Origin: Fibrobacter succinogenes
GTDB lineage: Bacteria > Fibrobacterota > Fibrobacteria > Fibrobacterales > Fibrobacteraceae
Length of the DNA: 36,772 nt
Assembly: GCA_902799745.1 (NCBI GenBank)
Contig: CADCBQ010000009.1
Span: 1-36,772, forward strand
Direction: 5' to 3'
Shown: one piece after another, positions 32,333-36,772 of the stretch
How the letters are laid out: each line of letters opens with the position of its first letter
How positions within the stretch are numbered: the stretch's first letter is position 1
Translations under genes and position numbers: made by a program
The notes under the pieces: generated by a model
The model's database searches: none
The model's input: only the letters and a program-made list of their open reading frames with translations
Told to the model about the DNA's origin: nothing

Positions 32333-35077
32333 TTATTTTTCCAAGATTTTTATGAGCGAATCTAATCGAGCCGACAAATGTTCTGCACCCGCAGCACTCA
32401 AATGGTCGTAATCGTTTGCCATCACATCCGTATAGTCATGCATTCCAAACTTATTTTCATCCATCATTATAAAATGCGGATACACGCTCGCCAACGAATC
32501 AAAATACGCCGCTGTCTTTATCGCACGACTCCTGCGAACTCCATGTCGCCCAAAACTTCCCGTTTTCGCATACTCCGGAGATTGCGGATAAATCAGGCCA
32601 ATTACCTTAAAGCCCTTATTTTGCGTACTTTCGATAAAATCAGTCAAACTATCAACAGACCTAGCAAAAAACGAGTTTTCATCGTCTTTCAATGTATCAG
32701 ACGAAATTACCGGTTCATATCCCCAACCGTTCGATTCTATCCTAAGTAAGCCTCGCGTATCGACATAACTTAAAGAATCCTCATTCGAATAGCAGACATT
32801 CGCATCCACAACCCGCACAAACGACGCAGTTACACCCACATTCCAAAAATGATGATGTTTATCGTAAATATATCCCGGTGATGCACTAAATACACTTGAG
32901 ATGCTTTGATTGTGTTTATTTTTCATCAAATCAAACGAAATCTCCACAATCAAGTACTTAAGTCTTCGCGTATGCGACACCATATAGTTCTTAGCCAAAT
33001 AGAGCGACGCCCACGAATCACCACCAATAAAGCCAAAATTTAAAGCCGGCTTCGAAATTTGAGCAGGATCAAAACCACGCTCGGTGCGCGAACTTCCGAC
33101 AGCAATCACCTCCAAGGAATCGCGCATATCCCAGAACATACGCATTTTCAGTGCAGCCGATCTCACACCGCTACGAGTAACCGGATCCCAATATACACCA
33201 GCACTATCCAAATCAAGATACCCGTCCCCCAAGGCTTCTCTAGACATGACCCACAAATTCGGGTGCCACATTTCATCGCCCTCGGCAAGTTCAACTACGC
33301 TAGAATCAAGAACATTCACTAGTGCAATTTTGCCATGTTTGCCATTTGCTTCCACAAGCGTAACGATCGCCCAATTTTCACGATCCGTCCATTCAGAATG
33401 GTCAAAAGAATATCCCTTGGGCGCAGGAATCGCACGGATCAATTTTCCCTTGTCATCACTCACAAGCAAACGCTCATGCACGCCATATTTTTCATTTGCA
33501 AAATCCCTTCCCGTAGAACCGCCAAAATCCAAAAAGAGGACTTGACTCAAGCTGTCGTTCGAAAGCGATGCATTGCAAGCCTGCTCACCACCGTACCAAA
33601 TTTCATCCTTTCCATCCACATGGACACGCAACTTTCGTGCCCCCGATACAGCCAAATTTCCGTTTCGGCCATAGCCACTATGGTAGGCGCCATCCAGAAC
33701 CTTCATAGGCGTTCCGAATTTTCCATTCGAAAAAGAAACTTTCCATGTCGAACGTTTAAAAAATTCCGCATCATCGCTATTATCGCCAGCACCATCAACA
33801 TAAACAATCGAGGTGTCACCATTTGCATCTACATACCAGCGGGGAATCACCGCGTTCTCCACATTCAATTTCACGAGGGGGCCATCAACGGCGCCTAGAT
33901 TCCTCACATATACCGAAGACTTTCCATCAACCCCTTCTAACCCCGTACAAAAAGCAACCTTCATCCCATCTGGCGAAATTTCCGGATGATACACCTGAAT
34001 GCTGTCGGGAAATTCAACCACGTCTGCACCGTTGCTATAATCCACATAAACCAAGTTTCCCGTCCTGTCGTTTCTAAAGGCAAGCTTGGCACGCCCCGTT
34101 CCAATCATTTTTCGGACATCCAAATAAAAAGCCTTTAGCTTTATTAAGCTCGCTGCCACTTCGCCCTGCTCGTTCATCCAAACCGCATTGGGAATTTTTC
34201 CAAACGCAAGTCTAAAACCCATATACACTAAAGTAGTCGATGCCGTAACCGGGTAGACATCTTTTCGATTCGTCCATTTGATATCGCCCGGCGGCAGTAT
34301 CATCGAACCGCCCTTGACAACCTTTTCATAAAGCGAATTACCCGTCGGTGCACCGACATAATTGGCAACACTCGTATCCTTGAAATTTCCAAGCCAATCA
34401 TTCGTCAATTCAAGAGCATTACCAGCCAAATCGCAAAAGCCAAGTGAATCCGGCATGGCGCAAACTGCTTGCAGTGCAAAATTCGAATTTGACGCATTCC
34501 AGCTATAAAGTTCCGCATTCCAAGACTGCGACGCAGCCAAAGCCCATTCTGCTTCGGTCGGCAAACGGAACCCGTCTACATCGGTACGAACCGTAAGTCC
34601 TTCAAGATTCTTACAATAACCGTCTTTGCCTAATTGTTGCCGATGGTAAGAATAAACCGTGTCGTAACCATGCACCTTGCTGTAAGCATTCGCAAAAAGA
34701 ACCGCATCGTAATACGATATGTTGACCACGGGGATATCACCCTGTGAGCATCCTAAATTATAGAAATCGTTTAACGCTTCATAGGTTTTCTCAAATTCAT
34801 CACAAGTCACTTCGTGAATCCCGAGCGAATACTCGTAATCCAGATTCACGCGCATTTGACCGTCACCCAACAAGACAGACGCCCCATTCGGCGAGACACG
34901 CATCATTCCCTCCCTAAGGGAATCAACCGTTATCACAGGGACCTTGACCGAATCAATTGCCGGAGCATCCGCATCGGCCACCGAGCCATCTTGTTCTTCA
35001 TAATGCGAATTCGAACACGCTCCGAAAAGCACCATGGCAAGCACGGCTAAAACGAATTGACATCTTAATCCTCGCAT
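32333..35077 (-). CDS. Large lipoprotein of the Fibrobacter paralogous TIGR02171 type: FGE-like, propeller and SGNH-like regions
   Basis: A 914-residue predicted lipoprotein (LFGAC, Cys21). Residues about 55-300 form an FGE-sulfatase-like domain (IHEVTCDEFEK, NISYYDAVLFANAYSK, RLPTEAEWALAAS, DLAGNALELTNDW, GFRLAFG). The middle, about 330-620, has TolB/WD40-like beta repeats (HPEISPDGMKVAFCTG). The end, about 655-914, looks like an SGNH hydrolase: GSSRTERG as the serine block and DHLSAAGAEHL as the Asp/His block. Length, lipoprotein signal and origin match the TIGR02171 family as I remember it, whose function is unknown. It overlaps the end of the small lipoprotein gene by 13 bases. Nothing resembling a clear ribosome site precedes the ATG, which fits coupling. 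Confidence 0.8.
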   Translation of the reverse strand: MRGLRCQFVLAVLAMVLFGACSNSHYEEQDGSVADADAPAIDSVKVPVITVDSLREGMMRVSPNGASVLLGDGQMRVNLDYEYSLGIHEVTCDEFEKTYEALNDFYNLGCSQGDIPVVNISYYDAVLFANAYSKVHGYDTVYSYHRQQLGKDGYCKNLEGLTVRTDVDGFRLPTEAEWALAASQSWNAELYSWNASNSNFALQAVCAMPDSLGFCDLAGNALELTNDWLGNFKDTSVANYVGAPTGNSLYEKVVKGGSMILPPGDIKWTNRKDVYPVTASTTLVYMGFRLAFGKIPNAVWMNEQGEVAASLIKLKAFYLDVRKMIGTGRAKLAFRNDRTGNLVYVDYSNGADVVEFPDSIQVYHPEISPDGMKVAFCTGLEGVDGKSSVYVRNLGAVDGPLVKLNVENAVIPRWYVDANGDTSIVYVDGAGDNSDDAEFFKRSTWKVSFSNGKFGTPMKVLDGAYHSGYGRNGNLAVSGARKLRVHVDGKDEIWYGGEQACNASLSNDSLSQVLFLDFGGSTGRDFANEKYGVHERLLVSDDKGKLIRAIPAPKGYSFDHSEWTDRENWAIVTLVEANGKHGKIALVNVLDSSVVELAEGDEMWHPNLWVMSREALGDGYLDLDSAGVYWDPVTRSGVRSAALKMRMFWDMRDSLEVIAVGSSRTERGFDPAQISKPALNFGFIGGDSWASLYLAKNYMVSHTRRLKYLIVEISFDLMKNKHNQSISSVFSASPGYIYDKHHHFWNVGVTASFVRVVDANVCYSNEDSLSYVDTRGLLRIESNGWGYEPVISSDTLKDDENSFFARSVDSLTDFIESTQNKGFKVIGLIYPQSPEYAKTGSFGRHGVRRSRAIKTAAYFDSLASVYPHFIMMDENKFGMHDYTDVMANDYDHLSAAGAEHLSARLDSLIKILEK

Positions 35078-35256
35078 TCAGACACCGCTTTTTCAGAACA
35101 GACAATATCGGCAAGTAATGTATCTTCCGTCCTCCGCATACATTCCTCATATATGGAACTTTGACACGGGTCGGAATGCGAATAGCCACACGAGCACAAA
35201 AACACCATGGCTAGCACGGCGCAATTCAGGATCAATAAAGTCAGCCAGGTTTTCAC
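35065..35256 (-). CDS. Small cysteine-rich lipoprotein
   Basis: About 63 residues if translated from the GTG at 35256, giving a signal peptide (KTWLTLLILNCAVLAMVFLC) ending in a lipobox-like LCSC. The mature part is about 40 residues with five cysteines and many acidic residues. The frame is open up to a GTG at 35343 that overlaps the moxR stop codon (TAGTG), so a longer form with a basic N-terminus coupled to moxR is possible. It has no family I recognise. Its position between the MoxR ATPase and the TIGR02171-type gene suggests a small partner of one of them. Confidence 0.55.
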   Translation of the reverse strand: MKTWLTLLILNCAVLAMVFLCSCGYSHSDPCQSSIYEECMRRTEDTLLADIVCSEKAVSECED

Positions 35257-35342
35257 AATTCTTAAAATAGAAAAAGAACGCCCAAGCAAGAGTCGTTCTT
35301 TTTTCAAATGATTTCTGCGCGACACTCGCGCCCCGAAGTTCA

Positions 35343-36326
35343 CTAAGGAACTTCGACGCTGTCGAGAATCTTCTGCACCACGGTTTCGGCAGAAACTTCT
35401 TCCGCTTCGGCCTCGTAACTGAGGATTATGCGGTGGCGGAGCACTTCCATGGCGACGGCCTTCACATCTTCCGGCGTCACGTAGGCGCGGCCCTGAATGA
35501 ACGCATGGGCCTTCGAAGCCTGGGCAAGGCCGATGGAGGCACGCGGAGAGGCGCCCACTTCCACAAAGCCCACCAGGTCACTGCGCTTGATGCTGCCCGG
35601 ATCACGAGTTGCAAGCACCAGGTTCACGATGTATTCGCGCACGCGTTCGTCCACGTACACCTGCTTCACCAGCTGGCGGGCGGCCAGAATATCTTCCTTC
35701 GTGGCAACGGCCTGCGGCTGACGGAGGCCCGCACCGGCAACGGCATCGAGAATTTTCATTTCGTCGGCCTTGTTCGGGTAAGAGACCTTCACCTTCAGCA
35801 AGAAACGGTCCACCTGAGCTTCCGGCAGCGGATACGTACCTTCCTGCTCAATCGGGTTCTGCGTGGCAAGCACCAAGAACGGTTCGTCCAGTTTGAACGT
35901 CTCGTCGCCGATGGTGATATGGCGTTCCTGCATCGCTTCGAGCAAGGCGCTCTGCACCTTCGAGGGAGCACGGTTGATTTCGTCGGCCAGCACCAGGTTC
36001 GTAAACAGCGGGCCCTTGCGGGTTTCGAACTTCGCTTCCTTCGCGTTGTAAATCGTGGTACCCAGCAAGTCGGCCGGCAACAGGTCGGGAGTGAACTGGA
36101 TGCGCTTGAAGTCCAGCGACACGGCATCGGCAAAAGCCTTCACCGCCGTCGTCTTGGCAAGGCCCGGCAGGCCTTCCAACAGCACGTGACCGTCCGCCAA
36201 AATACCCGTCAGAATGCTTTCGACCAGAGCCTTCTGGCCAATCACCGTACCTTCCACTTCACGCAGCAAGTTCATGCAAAAAGCACTCTGCTGTCTAACC
36301 TTTTCCGAAAGTTCCTGAATATCCAT
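35343..36326 (-). CDS. MoxR-family AAA+ ATPase
   Basis: A 327-residue ATPase of the MoxR group, which act as chaperones that activate or assemble enzyme and envelope complexes. Visible motifs are Walker A GLPGLAKT near 52-59, the lid-region FTPDLLPADLLG, Walker B LVLADEINRAP, sensor 1 LVLATQNPIEQEG and sensor 2 GASPRASIGL. The usual partners downstream of moxR are DUF58 and von Willebrand factor A proteins; here the next genes are a small lipoprotein and a TIGR02171-type lipoprotein, so the operon has an unusual content. AGAGG lies ten bases before the ATG. Confidence 0.94.
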   Translation of the reverse strand: MDIQELSEKVRQQSAFCMNLLREVEGTVIGQKALVESILTGILADGHVLLEGLPGLAKTTAVKAFADAVSLDFKRIQFTPDLLPADLLGTTIYNAKEAKFETRKGPLFTNLVLADEINRAPSKVQSALLEAMQERHITIGDETFKLDEPFLVLATQNPIEQEGTYPLPEAQVDRFLLKVKVSYPNKADEMKILDAVAGAGLRQPQAVATKEDILAARQLVKQVYVDERVREYIVNLVLATRDPGSIKRSDLVGFVEVGASPRASIGLAQASKAHAFIQGRAYVTPEDVKAVAMEVLRHRIILSYEAEAEEVSAETVVQKILDSVEVP

Positions 36327-36403
36327 TTAGTTAACCTCTTCTGTTTTCGCGAATTAAGATACAAAATTCCACGAAAAAAGGCAAATAGGAGAAATCGTTG
36401 GCA

Positions 36404-36424
36404 GAACTTAGAGCTTAGAACTTA
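36404..36424. repeat. Three tandem heptamers (GAACTTA, GAGCTTA, GAACTTA)
   Basis: A short direct repeat with period seven in the 120-base gap between the moxR gene and the truncated outer-membrane gene. It might be a dispersed simple repeat or a regulator site. The sequence just before it is AT-rich and holds no gene. Confidence 0.45.
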
Positions 36425-36448
36425 GACATTTTGCCCCTTTTTAAAAGC

Positions 36449-36772
36449 CTAGCCATCAGAATCAAAGCCATAATTTACCATAAAATAAAAGCGATTTCTC
36501 GGTTCATCAATTTCCCGTCCATATCGCAACTCTACCGAGAAAGCCTTATACGCCAAATAAATTCCGGTACCAAACTCATGATAAAAACCCGTAGCCGGAG
36601 AACCTAAACCAGCTTCATTCTTATCTACACCGTGGGCATTACGCGAAATGTGTTCACTTAGCCCCACTCTAATATTTTTACTTACAGGATATTCTTCGAT
36701 CAACATCAATCCGCCGTAAATAGGGACTTGCTTGTCAACCACTAAAACAGACATACCGAACCAGCCTTGAAC
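36449..36772 (-). CDS. C-terminal part of an outer-membrane beta-barrel-type protein, truncated by the window edge
   Basis: The frame is open from the right edge of the window, through the first ATG at 36754, to a TAG stop at 36449-36451. About 107 residues are visible. They alternate hydrophobic and polar residues in strand-like blocks (IYGGLMLIEEYP, FGTGIYLAYKAFSVELRYGREI, NRFYFMVNYGF) with aromatic residues near strand ends, as in porin-like barrels; the end MVNYGFDSDG lacks the strict terminal phenylalanine. The product is probably exported and inserted in the outer membrane. No specific family can be named. Confidence 0.55.
   Translation of the reverse strand, partial: VQGWFGMSVLVVDKQVPIYGGLMLIEEYPVSKNIRVGLSEHISRNAHGVDKNEAGLGSPATGFYHEFGTGIYLAYKAFSVELRYGREIDEPRNRFYFMVNYGFDSDG

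Overview
The window looks like chromosome from a Fibrobacter-type bacterium. One gene carries a FISUMP-like domain behind a long poly-serine linker. Another is a lipoprotein of about 910 residues that fits my recollection of the Fibrobacter succinogenes paralogous family TIGR02171. Predicted lipoproteins are numerous, there is a tandem pair of CE1-like carbohydrate esterases, and type-IX-secretion-like modules occur. These assignments come from reading the sequence; nothing was searched. No stretch longer than 300 bases lacks a gene.

Positions 1-1777 are more AT-rich and resemble the right end of an integrated element: a truncated unknown gene, a tyrosine recombinase read leftward, and a tRNA-Val(CAC) sequence whose first two acceptor positions cannot pair. 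To the right lie a TolC-like gene, a small heat-shock protein behind a near-perfect sigma-54 promoter, and two CE1-like esterases. The second esterase has lost its catalytic histidine to a frameshifting deletion. A phosphohexomutase and two tandem membrane GGDEF genes (one intact, one degenerate) follow.

From about 29.8 kb back to 11.1 kb nearly everything is on the minus strand: purA (frame broken), a Crp/Fnr regulator, a PASTA protein, a TPR lipoprotein, a LolB-like lipoprotein, the FISUMP lipoprotein, a large protein with an M6-peptidase fold lacking its zinc motif, an FGE-domain lipoprotein, an NlpE-like lipoprotein, a LytTR regulator, signal peptidase I, an Ig-like lipoprotein and a DinG helicase with an exonuclease domain. 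Short gaps, stop/start overlaps and shared themes suggest several operons concerned with the cell envelope and surface.

At the right, a plus-strand gene encodes a lipoprotein with collagen-like (GKDG) stretches alternating with two-cysteine modules and ending in a histidine-phosphatase-like domain, the most unusual gene here. It converges on an operon of a MoxR ATPase, a small cysteine-rich lipoprotein and the TIGR02171-type protein. A truncated outer-membrane-type protein closes the window.

Two genes (purA and the second esterase) carry non-triplet deletions in otherwise well-kept sequence. Either the genome has real lesions or the assembly has local errors, and this should be settled before either is called a pseudogene.
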